Source: Anaerofilum faecale
GTDB taxonomy: Bacteria; Bacillota; Clostridia; Oscillospirales; Ruminococcaceae
Reading direction: 5' to 3'
DNA: 36,367 bases
Assembly (NCBI GenBank): GCA_019114265.1
Contig: DXFV01000018.1
Span: 1 to 36,367 of the forward strand
Shown here: one piece after another, positions 1 through 7,794 of the stretch
How positions within the stretch are numbered: position 1 is the first letter of the stretch
How the letters are laid out: every line of letters starts with the position of its first letter
Notes under the pieces: model-generated
Told to the model about the DNA's origin: nothing
The model's input: only the letters and a program-made list of their open reading frames with translations
The model's database searches: none
Translations under genes and position numbers: made by a program

Positions 1-1
1 G

Positions 2-898
2 AGCCGGCCCAACGTCACCAGCGACGCCGCCGCGCTGTGCATCAAGAGCGGCAACGCCTGCGTGCTGCGCGGCGGCAAGGAGGCCTTCCGCTCGGCGAGC
101 GCCATCGTCCGCGCGCTGCGCGCCGGTTTGCAGGCGGAGGGCCTGCCCGCCGAGCTGGTGAGCCTTGTGCAGGATACCAGCCGCGCCAGCGCCACCGAGC
201 TGATGAAGGCCTCCGGCCTTGTGGATCTTTTGATTCCCCGGGGCGGCGCAGGGCTGATCCGGGCCTGCGTGGAAAACGCCACCGTGCCCTGCATCCAGAC
301 CGGCACCGGCATCTGCCACATCTATGTGGACGCCGCCGCCGACCTGGACATGGCGCTGGAGATCCTCGACAATGCCAAGACCAGCCGCCCGTCGGTGTGC
401 AACGCCGCCGAGGTGTGTCTGGTGCACCGCGACGTCGCCGCCGCATTCCTGCCGATGCTCCGCCGCCGTCTGGTGGAGGAGCGAAAGGAAAAGGGCTTTG
501 TGCCGGTGCAGCTGCGCCTGGACGGGCGCGCCGGCGCCATCATCGAGGGAACGCCCGCCGGCCCGGCCGACTTCGACACCGAATTTCTGGACTACATCCT
601 GGCGGTGGCGGTGGTGGACAGCGTGCAGGCGGCGGAGGACCACATCGCGGCCCATTCCACCGGCCACAGCGAGGCGATCGTCACCGCCGACACAGCGGCT
701 GCCGCGCATTTCACGGCGGCGGTGGATTCGGCGGCGGTGTATGTGAACGCCTCCACCCGCTTCACCGACGGCGGCCAGTTCGGGCTGGGGTGCGAGATGG
801 GCATTTCCACCCAGAAGCTGCACGCGCGCGGACCGATGGGTCTGACCGAGCTGACCAGCTACAAGTACATCATCCGGGGCAATGGCCAGGTGCGCTGA
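2..898 (+). CDS. proA: Glutamate-5-semialdehyde dehydrogenase (gamma-glutamyl phosphate reductase), 3' part
   Basis: The frame is open from the left edge, so the N-terminal quarter to third (family length about 415 residues) lies outside the window. It reduces gamma-glutamyl phosphate to glutamate-5-semialdehyde with NADPH in cytosolic proline synthesis. Seen: the aldehyde-dehydrogenase-fold signature SVCNAAE with the expected catalytic cysteine at codon 398-400, the preceding GTGICHIYVD stretch, and a C-terminal block (NASTRFTDGGQFGLGCEMGI then RGPMGLTELTSYKY) diagnostic for ProA rather than other dehydrogenases. The protein ends ...GNGQVR. The next gene starts 31 bases downstream on the same strand, so the two may be cotranscribed. 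A partner proB would be expected upstream but cannot be seen. Confidence 0.95.
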   Translation, partial: SRPNVTSDAAALCIKSGNACVLRGGKEAFRSASAIVRALRAGLQAEGLPAELVSLVQDTSRASATELMKASGLVDLLIPRGGAGLIRACVENATVPCIQTGTGICHIYVDAAADLDMALEILDNAKTSRPSVCNAAEVCLVHRDVAAAFLPMLRRRLVEERKEKGFVPVQLRLDGRAGAIIEGTPAGPADFDTEFLDYILAVAVVDSVQAAEDHIAAHSTGHSEAIVTADTAAAAHFTAAVDSAAVYVNASTRFTDGGQFGLGCEMGISTQKLHARGPMGLTELTSYKYIIRGNGQVR

Positions 899-929
899 AC
901 GCCCCCTTTTGCAAGGAGAGTGAACCGAT

Positions 930-1793
930 ATGGCACATAATTTCAGAACCAAGGAGGAGACCGCGCGCCACAACCGCCGTCTGCGCCGCCAGGCGCTGGG
1001 CGTGGTGCTGAGCGTTCTGGTGGTGGTGGGCCTGGTGACGGTGGTCGCCGCCAGCAGCCGCGCCGTTGCCGCCCTGTTCGACAACACCAAACAGAAAGAG
1101 GAGTTTGCCAGCCGGCTGAACACCCTCGTCATGCTGGACCCGCTGCCCTTCGGCACGCTGGACCAGGCCAATCCCGACACCCTGAAAACCGCCGCGCTGT
1201 GGGCGGGCATCACCGCCGCGCGCGAAAACGGCACGTTGGACCTCTACGAGCGCGACCCCGACGACATGAGCCTGTACATGCCGGAGGTGGACGTGGACGC
1301 GGCCGCCGCCGCCCTCTACGGCCCCGACTACAAGCTGCAGCACGGCACCTTCAGCAACGACGGCCTGGAGTTCGTCTACATGCCGGACAAGAAGGCCTAT
1401 AAGATCCCGGTCACCAGCCAGAGCGGCCTGTACTACCCCGAGGTGGAGAGCATGAAGACCCAGCACGGGGTGCTGCGCGTGACGGTGGGGTATCTGTCGG
1501 CCTACAGCCTGGACGAGTTCGGCCTGCCCACCAGCAGCACGCCCGAGAAGTATATGGACTATCTGTTCCAGAAAAAGAACGGTGTGTGGTATCTTTCTGC
1601 CCTCGAGGAGAGCCAGATGAAGGTGGCCTCCAGCAGCAGCGCGCCCTCGTCGCTGCCCACCGACCCCATCCCCGACTCCGCTTTGCAGGAGCAGCTGCAG
1701 CAGCAGACCTCCAGCGCGGTGCAGAGCCAGCCGTCCAGCGCCGCCCAGAGCGACAGCCAGCCGGCCGAGGACAACGCCAGCAGCGCCGAATAA
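930..1793 (+). CDS. Unknown membrane-anchored protein with Ser/Gln-rich tail
   Basis: No family recognised. The 287-residue product begins with a basic stretch (RHNRRLRRQ) followed by one hydrophobic segment at about residues 23-45, giving a probable signal anchor with the rest outside. The middle (about 50-230) looks like a compact globular domain with alternating Asp/Tyr-rich stretches. The last 55 residues are Ser, Gln, Ala and Pro rich and likely disordered. A ribosome site AAGGAG lies 12 bases before the ATG. It follows proA by 31 bases but nothing in it suggests a role in proline synthesis; a cell-envelope or septum-associated role is possible from topology only. A strong hairpin terminator follows. 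Confidence 0.75.
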   Translation: MAHNFRTKEETARHNRRLRRQALGVVLSVLVVVGLVTVVAASSRAVAALFDNTKQKEEFASRLNTLVMLDPLPFGTLDQANPDTLKTAALWAGITAARENGTLDLYERDPDDMSLYMPEVDVDAAAAALYGPDYKLQHGTFSNDGLEFVYMPDKKAYKIPVTSQSGLYYPEVESMKTQHGVLRVTVGYLSAYSLDEFGLPTSSTPEKYMDYLFQKKNGVWYLSALEESQMKVASSSSAPSSLPTDPIPDSALQEQLQQQTSSAVQSQPSSAAQSDSQPAEDNASSAE

Positions 1794-1811
1794 CCGATTG
1801 CCAAATATGCA

Positions 1812-1850
1812 CAGCGCCTTCCCATTTGTGGAAGGCGCTGTTGTTTGTTG
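1812..1850 (+). terminator. Intrinsic terminator after the 930-1793 gene
   Basis: An 11-bp perfect stem (1812-1822 with 1830-1840) with a 7-base loop is followed by a T-rich run TTGTTTGTTG. The 29-base stem-loop is identical to the one at 20163-20191 on the opposite strand. Confidence 0.85.
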
Positions 1851-1900
1851 AAAAAAGGGAGAGCCTCGTTCGTCCCGCCGCAAAAACACGATCTTGGCCA

Positions 1901-1956
1901 AAAAGCGCCGGCCGGGACAGACATCGCTCTGTCCCGGCCGGCGCTTTTCCGTTTTT
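1901..1956. terminator. Bidirectional terminator, 20-bp perfect stem
   Basis: The arms 1901-1920 and 1929-1948 are perfectly complementary over 20 bp around an 8-base loop, with AAAA at the outer left and TTTT at the outer right. The T-tracts on both sides (CCGTTTTTCT on plus, CTTTTTGG on minus) let it stop both the plus-strand gene ending at 1793 and the minus-strand gene ending at 1958, whose stop codon is 10 bases from the stem. Confidence 0.9.
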
Positions 1957-1957
1957 C

Positions 1958-4168
1958 TCAATATTGGCGGCTCATCGGCATCACCAGCTGCAGCACCGTC
2001 CAGGCGCACTGGTACAGCACCACGGCCGGCAGCACCAGCGTGCTCAGCCCGCCGGTGACCGTCATCAGCACGGCCAGCACGCAGCTCAGCAGCACCGCCG
2101 CTTTCTGCACCGCCATCGCCAGCTTTTCGCCCGCCGCCGCGCCTTCCGCTGCCCGCAGGCCGCCGATGAAGCTGGCAAACGGCCCCTGATGGGTCATCAG
2201 GCCCTCGCTCTCGGGGCGGAAGTTCAGCTCGGCCCCGATCGCCTTGCGCTCGGCGGTATCCAGCACCTTCACGCATCCCTCGGGCAGCTCGTACACCTCG
2301 GCGATCATCCGGCTGGTGATCAGGCAGTCCTCCGCTTTCACCAGCAGCGAGATGCCCCGCTGGTGCAGCGTGTGGATCACCTGCTGCACCTCCTCGTCCG
2401 GCTGGTGGGTCACGCCGAACACGCCGAACAGCTTGCCGTTCACCGCCAGATACAGCAGCTGGCGGCGTCCGTTCTGGGTGTAGTGCGCCTCCCACTCGGC
2501 GTCGGGCGTGTTCACCTCGTGCCCCAGCATCATCTCGCGGCTGCCCACCAGCACCAGGTCTCCGTTGACGGTGGCCGAATAGCCGCGCCCGTCCTCCCGG
2601 GTGAACCGCTCCACCGGGTAGAGGATGTCGGTGCGCTGCTCGATGATCTGCAAAAATACGTCGCGCATGATGTCGCCGCCCGCCACCACCACCGAGGCGG
2701 CGTAGAGGATGGCCAGGTCGATGCGCTCCTTTTCAAAGGTCTTGATGCCGCGCAGCTGCACGCTGCCGGACGGGAACAGGTCCCGCGCCTCCACCAGCAC
2801 CATATTCGCCTTTCCCAGCTCCTCGATCGAGCTCCAGCCCGGCACCACCGCGCCCATCCGGGCGGCGTGCTTCTGCATCAGCAGGGCGGGCACCGCCGCC
2901 AGCAGGGTGCTGGCAAAGGGGGCGCCCAGGCAGAGCACCGCCGTGCAGACGGTGATGGAGGTCATCGCGCCGGCCTTGAGGTAGAGGGCGGTATAGCCGG
3001 TGCACGCCGCCGCCGCCGCCAACAGCACCCAGCACAGGCGGCGGGAGGTGTATTCGGAGGCGTGGCAGGAAAAGCTCTGGCGCAGGAAATCCCGCACGAG
3101 CCCGGTGGGACGGCTGACCACCAGCACCGGGTCCGGCTCGTCCATCCCCTTGGCCACCGCCGCCACCCGCTGGCGGTCCTTGACCAGACAGGCCGCCCAG
3201 TGGGTCATGCGGGTGCTGGCCATCTGGAAGTTGCGGCTGACCACCTGGCTCTGGATCAGCTTGCCCAGCGCGTTGGTGCACAGGCCCAGCGCCGCCACGC
3301 CCGACAGGAGCGTCGAGGCGGTGGGGTCGTAGCTGCCGGACATCGCCAGCAGCGCGCCGCTCTGCACCAGCGCGGCCAGCGCGGCGAGGGTGGGCATGGT
3401 GTCGGCGCTGGGCTCCTTGAACAGACCCACGATGCCGCTCTTCACCGTCCCCAGCGACAGCAGCACACACAGCGCCAGCAGCCCCAGGTTCACGCCCAGA
3501 AAGAGCATCGGCTCGCCGGCCGGGTCGACATACGGCAGGGTGATCTGCCCGCCGGCGGCCAGGCCCAGCCCCAGCAGCGCCAGCCCGAACAGCCCGCACA
3601 GCACCGCCCGCAGGCCAAACCGCGCGCTCATGCCGGACAGGCGCTCCTGCACGGCCTCGGCGTCGCGGGGGTCGTCAAACTCCTCCAGCTCGCCGTCGTC
3701 CTCTTCCCCTTCGCCGTCCTCCCCGTCCTCCGGTTCCGGCGCGGCGTAGGGGGGCTTGTCGTCGTTTTCCAGCGGGCCGTCCAGCATCCCGCAGGCTTTT
3801 TTCAGCCAGGGGTGTTCCGGCTTTTTCTCTCCGGCCTCCCCGGCGGTGCGGGTGGGTTCCTGCGGCAGCTCCTCCGGTTCGGCCGGCGGGAACTGCCCGG
3901 TGACCACCTCGCGGATCAGCTCCTCGGTGGGGATGGTGGGCTGCAGGTCCGGCACCGGGGCGTGGGCCGGGGCCTCTTTTTCCGGCGCGGGCGCCTCCGA
4001 CGCCTTCTTCACCAGCTCGGCGGCCTCCTTTTCCCGGCGCTGCTGCTCCAGCTTCAGCAGGATGCGGTCGATCTCCACCGTGTCCTGCCGCTGCACGCTG
4101 GGCTCCACCCGGCGCAGGTTCTCCAGGATGCGGTCGACATCCGTGCTGGACACAGGCTGCTTGTTCAT
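1958..4168 (-). CDS. P-type-ATPase-like membrane protein lacking all catalytic motifs (probable pseudoenzyme)
   Basis: A 736-residue protein. Residues 1-180 are charged, Pro/Glu-rich and probably cytosolic, with an acidic run at about 146-168. Then come hydrophobic segments at roughly 187-205, 220-240, 257-277, 285-305, 379-397, 402-431, 688-706 and 708-730, matching the eight-helix layout of P1B-type ATPases. The N-domain signature is kept (GRGYSATVNGDLVLVGSREM, 527-546), as is the P-domain-like strand LLYLAVNGKLFGVFGV (571-586). The catalytic parts are gone: CPC reads CLGAP (413-417), DKTGT is VEARD (459-463), TGD is KAED (611-614), the A-domain TGES is absent and GDGxND is missing. It therefore cannot form the aspartyl-phosphate. 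It overlaps the stop of rlmB by four bases (ATGA), so it is translated from the same message. Function unknown; a sensor, scaffold or regulator derived from a metal pump is possible. Confidence 0.8.
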   Translation of the reverse strand: MNKQPVSSTDVDRILENLRRVEPSVQRQDTVEIDRILLKLEQQRREKEAAELVKKASEAPAPEKEAPAHAPVPDLQPTIPTEELIREVVTGQFPPAEPEELPQEPTRTAGEAGEKKPEHPWLKKACGMLDGPLENDDKPPYAAPEPEDGEDGEGEEDDGELEEFDDPRDAEAVQERLSGMSARFGLRAVLCGLFGLALLGLGLAAGGQITLPYVDPAGEPMLFLGVNLGLLALCVLLSLGTVKSGIVGLFKEPSADTMPTLAALAALVQSGALLAMSGSYDPTASTLLSGVAALGLCTNALGKLIQSQVVSRNFQMASTRMTHWAACLVKDRQRVAAVAKGMDEPDPVLVVSRPTGLVRDFLRQSFSCHASEYTSRRLCWVLLAAAAACTGYTALYLKAGAMTSITVCTAVLCLGAPFASTLLAAVPALLMQKHAARMGAVVPGWSSIEELGKANMVLVEARDLFPSGSVQLRGIKTFEKERIDLAILYAASVVVAGGDIMRDVFLQIIEQRTDILYPVERFTREDGRGYSATVNGDLVLVGSREMMLGHEVNTPDAEWEAHYTQNGRRQLLYLAVNGKLFGVFGVTHQPDEEVQQVIHTLHQRGISLLVKAEDCLITSRMIAEVYELPEGCVKVLDTAERKAIGAELNFRPESEGLMTHQGPFASFIGGLRAAEGAAAGEKLAMAVQKAAVLLSCVLAVLMTVTGGLSTLVLPAVVLYQCAWTVLQLVMPMSRQY

Positions 4169-4974
4169 ACCGCTCCCTCCCCGGCGCCGCGCTGGCGCAT
4201 GATCTCATACAGAATGATGCCGGCCGCCACCGACACGTTGAAGCTGTCCACGCCGGTGCCGCGCGCCGCCATCGGCAGCGAGATCACACCGTCGCACAGC
4301 TTCTTCACCAGCGGCGACACGCCGCTCCCCTCGCTGCCCATCACCAGCGCGATGGGGCCGGTGAGGTTGTTGCGGCAGAGCGGAGCGCCGTCCATGTCGG
4401 CGCAGTAGACAAAGACGTTCTCCTCCTTCAGCCGGCGGATGGTCTCGCCGATGTTGGCCACCCGGGCCACCGGCAGCCGCGCGGCCGCCCCGGCCGAGGA
4501 CTTCATCACGGTGGGGGTCACCGGCGCGCCGCCCCGCTTGGGGATGACCACGCCGTGCGCGCCGCACAGCAGCGCCGTGCGCATGATCGCGCCCAGGTTG
4601 TGCGGGTCCTCGATGCCGTCGGCCAGCACCAGGAAGGGCGGCTCACCCTTTTCCCGCGCCAGCTCCAGCAGGGCCGCCAGGTCGGTGTAGGCGATGCTGC
4701 TGGCCCAGGCGGCCACGCCCTGGTGGCTGTCGGTGCCGCACATGCCGCGCAGCTTGGCCGCGTGCACTTGCTTGGCCACCGCGCCCGCCTGCTTGGCCAG
4801 CGCGCCATAGTAGGCCGCCACCTGCGGCGGCAGCGTGTCGGCCAGAAATACCGTGTCCACCCCCGCGCCGCTCTTCAGCAGCTCGGCCACCGGGTTTTTG
4901 CCGTACACCAGCTGGGTGTCCTGTTCGGGGCGGGCGTTTTCGCGGGCGGGACGTCTGTTCGTGCGCTGTTCCAT
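4165..4974 (-). CDS. rlmB: 23S rRNA 2'-O-ribose methyltransferase, TrmH/RlmB family (SPOUT)
   Basis: A 269-residue cytosolic SPOUT enzyme that uses S-adenosylmethionine to methylate a ribose 2'-hydroxyl in rRNA (G2251 for E. coli RlmB). Seen: an N-terminal substrate-binding domain starting LVYGKNPVAELL (22-33), then the three knot motifs ADGIEDPHNLGAIMRT (118-133), VMGSEGSGVSPLV (211-223) and DSFNVSVAAGIILYEI (243-258). The first 20 residues are a basic extension. GGAGGAAA sits just before the ATG. Its stop overlaps the start of the pseudo-ATPase gene. Methylation of a tRNA or another rRNA site cannot be excluded, since the family is hard to split by sequence alone. Confidence 0.92.
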   Translation of the reverse strand: MEQRTNRRPARENARPEQDTQLVYGKNPVAELLKSGAGVDTVFLADTLPPQVAAYYGALAKQAGAVAKQVHAAKLRGMCGTDSHQGVAAWASSIAYTDLAALLELAREKGEPPFLVLADGIEDPHNLGAIMRTALLCGAHGVVIPKRGGAPVTPTVMKSSAGAAARLPVARVANIGETIRRLKEENVFVYCADMDGAPLCRNNLTGPIALVMGSEGSGVSPLVKKLCDGVISLPMAARGTGVDSFNVSVAAGIILYEIMRQRGAGEGAV

Positions 4975-4995
4975 CTGTTTCCTCCGTCTATGTAT

Positions 4996-5028
4996 CCGGG
5001 CGCAAGAGCGCCCGGGGGCTGTTTTTTT
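4996..5028 (+). terminator. Terminator-like hairpin in the rlmB leader
   Basis: CCGGGCGC (4996-5003) pairs with GCGCCCGG (5008-5015) around an AAGA loop; on the plus strand it is followed by GGGCTGTTTTTTT. No plus-strand gene ends nearby. In the rlmB message it lies just upstream of the ribosome site and would be a leader hairpin without a U-run. Confidence 0.5.
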
Positions 5029-5042
5029 ATCCTGTGCTTTTC

Positions 5043-5071
5043 ATTATAGCAGATACGACGATGCTTTTCCA
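5043..5071 (-). promoter_or_regulatory. Promoter of the rlmB operon
   Basis: Minus strand: TGGAAA (5066-5071), 17-base spacer, perfect TATAAT (5043-5048). The start would fall near 5036, giving a leader of about 60 bases that contains the hairpin at 4996-5015. Confidence 0.7.
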
Positions 5072-5099
5072 TCGTTTGAGCCGGTTTTCTTTCACAGTC

Positions 5100-5345
5100 T
5101 CACAGTATCCAGACGAGCAGCAGCGCAAGGCCTGCCGCCGCGCCGCCCAGCAGCGCCAGCTGCCAGCGGCTCAGCCACGGACGGCGGCGCCAGCACACAA
5201 GGCTGCCGGCCAGCCGCTCGGCCTCCTGGCGGCTCTGGGCCAGATGGGTCTGTTCGGCGCCGGGGCGCAGCACCACCCAGATGCTCTCGATGCAGTCGCT
5301 CTGCTGCGGGTGCAGCTCGATCACCCGCCGGTTCACTCCCTTCAT
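5100..5345 (-). CDS. Small tail-anchored protein of unknown function
   Basis: The frame stays open far upstream, but the real start is taken as the ATG at 5345 because GGAGGTGAGG lies just before it and because MKGVNRRVIEL is a natural N-terminus. The product is 81 residues. Residues 1-60 are soluble with a mix of polar and charged residues (VIELHPQQSDCIESIWVVL, 8-26); the last 20 (LALLGGAAAGLALLLVWIL) form one membrane helix ending at the C-terminus. That is a tail anchor with the N-terminal part in the cytosol. I believe similar short proteins occur widely in Clostridia but know no function. It stands alone, divergent from the sdpR-like gene across a 470-base AT-rich region. Confidence 0.7.
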   Translation of the reverse strand: MKGVNRRVIELHPQQSDCIESIWVVLRPGAEQTHLAQSRQEAERLAGSLVCWRRRPWLSRWQLALLGGAAAGLALLLVWIL

Positions 5346-5734
5346 CCACACCTCACCTCCGCCGTACAGCATGGGCAAAACCGCCGCTGGATAATCCGCC
5401 CCGCCCTTTGCCGCCCTCCGGTTATACCTTGCGTAAAACCGACAGTTTTTCCACGTGTTGAAAACACAGTTGAAAAAGTGGAAAATCCCCACCGTTTTGG
5501 GCTTTCTACCCTGTTGGAGGCGAGTTTTGCACATAGTTCTCAACAGCATGTTGAAAACTATAAACTCAACTGTGCGTTGATATTCGACTGTCAAATTGGA
5601 AATTCGGCAAAATTCCCCCTGCTTTTCTGGTAAAATTTACCCGAACTGCCCGCTCTTTTGCCGCACGAAAAACCAAAAAATGGAAATTTGTCGGCCGCTT
5701 TTTCTTTCCACGTTTTTCCACGGGTTTTCCACAT
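5346..5734. other. AT-rich intergenic region with clustered DnaA-box-like sequences
   Basis: No gene fits in this stretch. It is markedly richer in A/T than its surroundings and holds words close to the DnaA box TTWTNCACA: TTATCCAGC (5386-5394, minus), TTTTCCACG (5447-5455, plus), TTTTCAACA (5456-5464 and 5549-5557, minus), TTTTCCACT (5477-5485, minus), then a row of three on plus, CTTTCCACG (5704-5712), TTTTCCACG (5714-5722) and TTTTCCACA (5725-5733), spaced 10 and 11 bases apart, which is one helical turn. Another, TCATCCACA, sits at 5342-5350 at the start of the small gene. The middle (about 5570-5690) has runs of A and T. It may be a DnaA-binding locus or replication origin, or a DnaA-regulated promoter. 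Confidence 0.45.
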
Positions 5735-5764
5735 TTGACAAGCCCCGGCGGGCGGGTGTATAAT
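5735..5764 (+). promoter_or_regulatory. Consensus sigma-A promoter of the sdpR/sdpI-like operon
   Basis: TTGACA (5735-5740), 18-base spacer, TATAAT (5759-5764). Both hexamers are perfect. The -35 box directly abuts the TTTTCCACA word at 5725-5733. Confidence 0.85.
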
Positions 5765-5816
5765 TCATTTAGAAGATATTCAAATTGTTTTACCCAGGAG
5801 AAAGGAGGCCGTCCGC

Positions 5817-6095
5817 ATGGGGTTTGAAGACACCTTCAAGGCGCTGTCCGACCCGACCCGCCGCCAGATCCTGCAAATGCTGCGCAGCGGGCGCAAGAGC
5901 GCCGGGGAGATCGGCGAGCAGTTCGGCCTGACCGGCGCCACCATCAGCCACCACCTGAACGTGCTGAAGGGCGCGGGGCTTGTGAGCGACGAGCGGGAAG
6001 GGAAATACATCTACTACACGCTGGACACCAGCGTCGTGGAGGACCTGATGGCCTGGCTGATGCAGCTGCGGGGAGGGAACGACGATGAAGCATAA
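5817..6095 (+). CDS. ArsR/SmtB-type repressor, SdpR-like
   Basis: A 92-residue winged helix-turn-helix DNA-binding protein. Seen: FKALSDPTRRQILQMLRSG (7-25), typical of ArsR helix 1-2, then the recognition region IGEQFGLTGATISHHLNVLK (about 32-51) and the wing EREGKYIYYTLD. No cysteine or histidine metal-binding pair is present (the HH belongs to the recognition helix), which argues against a metal sensor. It overlaps the SdpI-like gene by 11 bases. In Bacillus subtilis SdpR represses its own operon and is relieved when SdpI sequesters it at the membrane on binding toxin; the same pairing suggests the same logic here (inference). AAAGGAGG precedes the ATG. Confidence 0.85.
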   Translation: MGFEDTFKALSDPTRRQILQMLRSGRKSAGEIGEQFGLTGATISHHLNVLKGAGLVSDEREGKYIYYTLDTSVVEDLMAWLMQLRGGNDDEA

Positions 6096-6735
6096 ACGCA
6101 CATACGAGATCCTGGTCTGGGTGCTGGCGCTGCTGCCGCTGGCGGTCACCCTGGCGCTGTATGGCCGGCTGCCCGAGCAGGTGCCCATCCACTGGAACAT
6201 GCAGGGGCGGGTGGACGAATACGGCCCGCGCATCCAGCTGATATGGCTGGCCCTGGTGCCGCTGGGCATCCACCTGATGATGCTCCTGCTGCCCCGGATC
6301 GACCCCAAAAAGGACAACTATGCCCGGTTCGGGCGGGTGTACGGCATCCTGCGGCTGGCGATGGTGCTGTTTTTCCTGCTCATGCAGGGCATCACGCTGT
6401 ATGCCGCCCTTGCGCCCGCGCCGCCGCAGGCCGGGCGCCTGATCCTGGCGGCGGTGGGGCTGCTGCTGTGTGTGATCGGCAATTTCATGCCCAAGTTCAA
6501 GCACAACTATTTCTGCGGCGTGAAAACCCCGTGGGCGCTGGCCAGCGCGGAAAACTGGCGGCGCACCCATCGCCTGGCCGGGCCGCTGTGGTTCTGGACG
6601 GGGCTGGCCTTTGCCGCGGCGGGGCTGGCGCTGCCCGAGGCCGTGGCCGGCGCGGTCCTGCTGGCGGGCATCCTGCCGCTGATCGCGATCCCCATCGCGT
6701 ATTCCTGGTGGCTGTGGCACACGAAACAGTGCTGA
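6085..6735 (+). CDS. SdpI-family integral membrane protein (DUF1648 plus SdpI C-terminal region)
   Basis: A 216-residue protein with six predicted membrane helices (about 8-27, 51-71, 91-112, 119-138, 165-184, 187-212). The N-terminal DUF1648 mark is PEQVPIHWNMQGRVDEYG (30-47). The C-terminal half has GNFMPKFKHNYFCGVKTPWA followed by ENWRRTHRLAG, the hallmark of SdpI. In Bacillus this protein gives immunity to the SdpC toxin and also signals to SdpR. No sdpABC toxin genes lie in the window, so this looks like an orphan immunity and sensing pair. It may defend against peptides from other bacteria or have another envelope role. Its start lies inside the end of the repressor gene, so translation is coupled. 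Confidence 0.85.
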   Translation: MKHKRTYEILVWVLALLPLAVTLALYGRLPEQVPIHWNMQGRVDEYGPRIQLIWLALVPLGIHLMMLLLPRIDPKKDNYARFGRVYGILRLAMVLFFLLMQGITLYAALAPAPPQAGRLILAAVGLLLCVIGNFMPKFKHNYFCGVKTPWALASAENWRRTHRLAGPLWFWTGLAFAAAGLALPEAVAGAVLLAGILPLIAIPIAYSWWLWHTKQC

Positions 6736-6815
6736 TTTTTGCCCTGAAAACCGCCCATGCTCCGCACATCCGGCAGCGATTTTTTTGTACGAAAGGCCCA
6801 AAGCGGCGGTTTGCG

Positions 6816-6844
6816 TTGATTTTGCGCGCAAGATAGGCTATACT
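6816..6844 (+). promoter_or_regulatory. Promoter of fba
   Basis: TTGATT (6816-6821), 17-base spacer, TATACT (6839-6844). The transcript would carry a leader of about 50 bases ending in the ribosome site CTGGGAGG. The stretch 6736-6815 shows no clear terminator for sdpI. Confidence 0.8.
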
Positions 6845-6899
6845 GTATGGTAGAAAAATAACGGGCCGGTGCCCGCACAATTCTGGGAGGTACAACATT

Positions 6900-7763
6900 A
6901 TGCTGGTAAGCGCAACCGAAATGCTGAAAAAAGCCCGCGACGGCCACTATGCCGTGGGCCAGTTCAACATCAACAACCTGGAGTGGACCAAAGCCATCCT
7001 GCTCACCGCGCAGGAGCTGAACAGCCCGGTGATCCTGGGCGTGTCCGAGGGCGCCGGCAAATACATGACCGGCTTCAAGACCGTTGCCGCGATGGTGGAC
7101 GCCATGGTGGACAGCCTGGGCATCACCGTTCCCGTTGCCCTGCATCTGGACCACGGCAGCTACGAGGGCGCCAAGGCCTGCATCGAGGCCGGCTTCTCCT
7201 CCATCATGTTCGACGGCAGCCACTATCCCATCGAGGAGAACGTGGCCAAGACCACCGAGCTGGTTGAGCTGGCCCATTCCAAGGGCCTGTCCATCGAGGC
7301 CGAGGTGGGCTCCATCGGCGGCGAGGAAGACGGCGTTGTGGGCGCCGGCGAAGTGGCCGACCCCGCCGAGTGCGCCAAGATCGCCGCTCTGGGCATCGAC
7401 TTCCTGGCCGCCGGCATCGGCAACATCCACGGCAAGTACCCCGCCAACTGGAAGGGCCTGGACTTCGAGGCGCTGGACAAGATCCACGCCGCCACCGACG
7501 GCATCCCCCTGGTGCTGCACGGCGGCACCGGCATCCCCGCCGAGATGATCCAGAAGGCCATCAGCCTGGGCGTGTCCAAGATCAACGTGAACACCGAGTG
7601 CCAGCTGTCCTTCGCTGCCGCCACCCGCGAGTATATCGAGGCCGGCAAGGATCAGCAGGGCAAGGGCTTCGACCCCCGCAAGCTGCTGGCTCCCGGCTTT
7701 GAGGCCATCAAGGCTACCGTCAAGGAGAAGATGGAGCTGTTCGGCAGCGTGAACAAGGCCTGA
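6900..7763 (+). CDS. fba: Class II fructose-1,6-bisphosphate aldolase
   Basis: A 287-residue zinc-dependent aldolase that splits fructose-1,6-bisphosphate into glyceraldehyde-3-phosphate and dihydroxyacetone phosphate in glycolysis and gluconeogenesis. Seen: QFNINNLEWTKAIL near the N-terminus (21-34), VALHLDHGSYEG (79-90) with the catalytic Asp84 and zinc ligand His85, EAEVGSIGG (133-141), NIHGKY (175-180), VLHGGTGIP (205-213) with the third zinc histidine and phosphate-binding glycines, and KINVNTE (227-233). Length is normal for the family. Codon use is strongly biased to C/G-ending codons, as expected for a highly expressed gene. Tagatose-bisphosphate aldolases are close relatives, but the single-gene context favours the glycolytic enzyme. 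Confidence 0.95.
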   Translation: MLVSATEMLKKARDGHYAVGQFNINNLEWTKAILLTAQELNSPVILGVSEGAGKYMTGFKTVAAMVDAMVDSLGITVPVALHLDHGSYEGAKACIEAGFSSIMFDGSHYPIEENVAKTTELVELAHSKGLSIEAEVGSIGGEEDGVVGAGEVADPAECAKIAALGIDFLAAGIGNIHGKYPANWKGLDFEALDKIHAATDGIPLVLHGGTGIPAEMIQKAISLGVSKINVNTECQLSFAAATREYIEAGKDQQGKGFDPRKLLAPGFEAIKATVKEKMELFGSVNKA

Positions 7764-7794
7764 GTTCCGGTTTTGTGCAACCTGTATAAATAGA

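Noticed and set aside
5346..5594. N-terminal extension of the small tail-anchored protein
   Set aside because: The open frame upstream of 5345 reads Cys/Phe/Arg-rich through the AT-rich intergenic DNA, has no ribosome site, and the ATG at 5345 has an excellent one.
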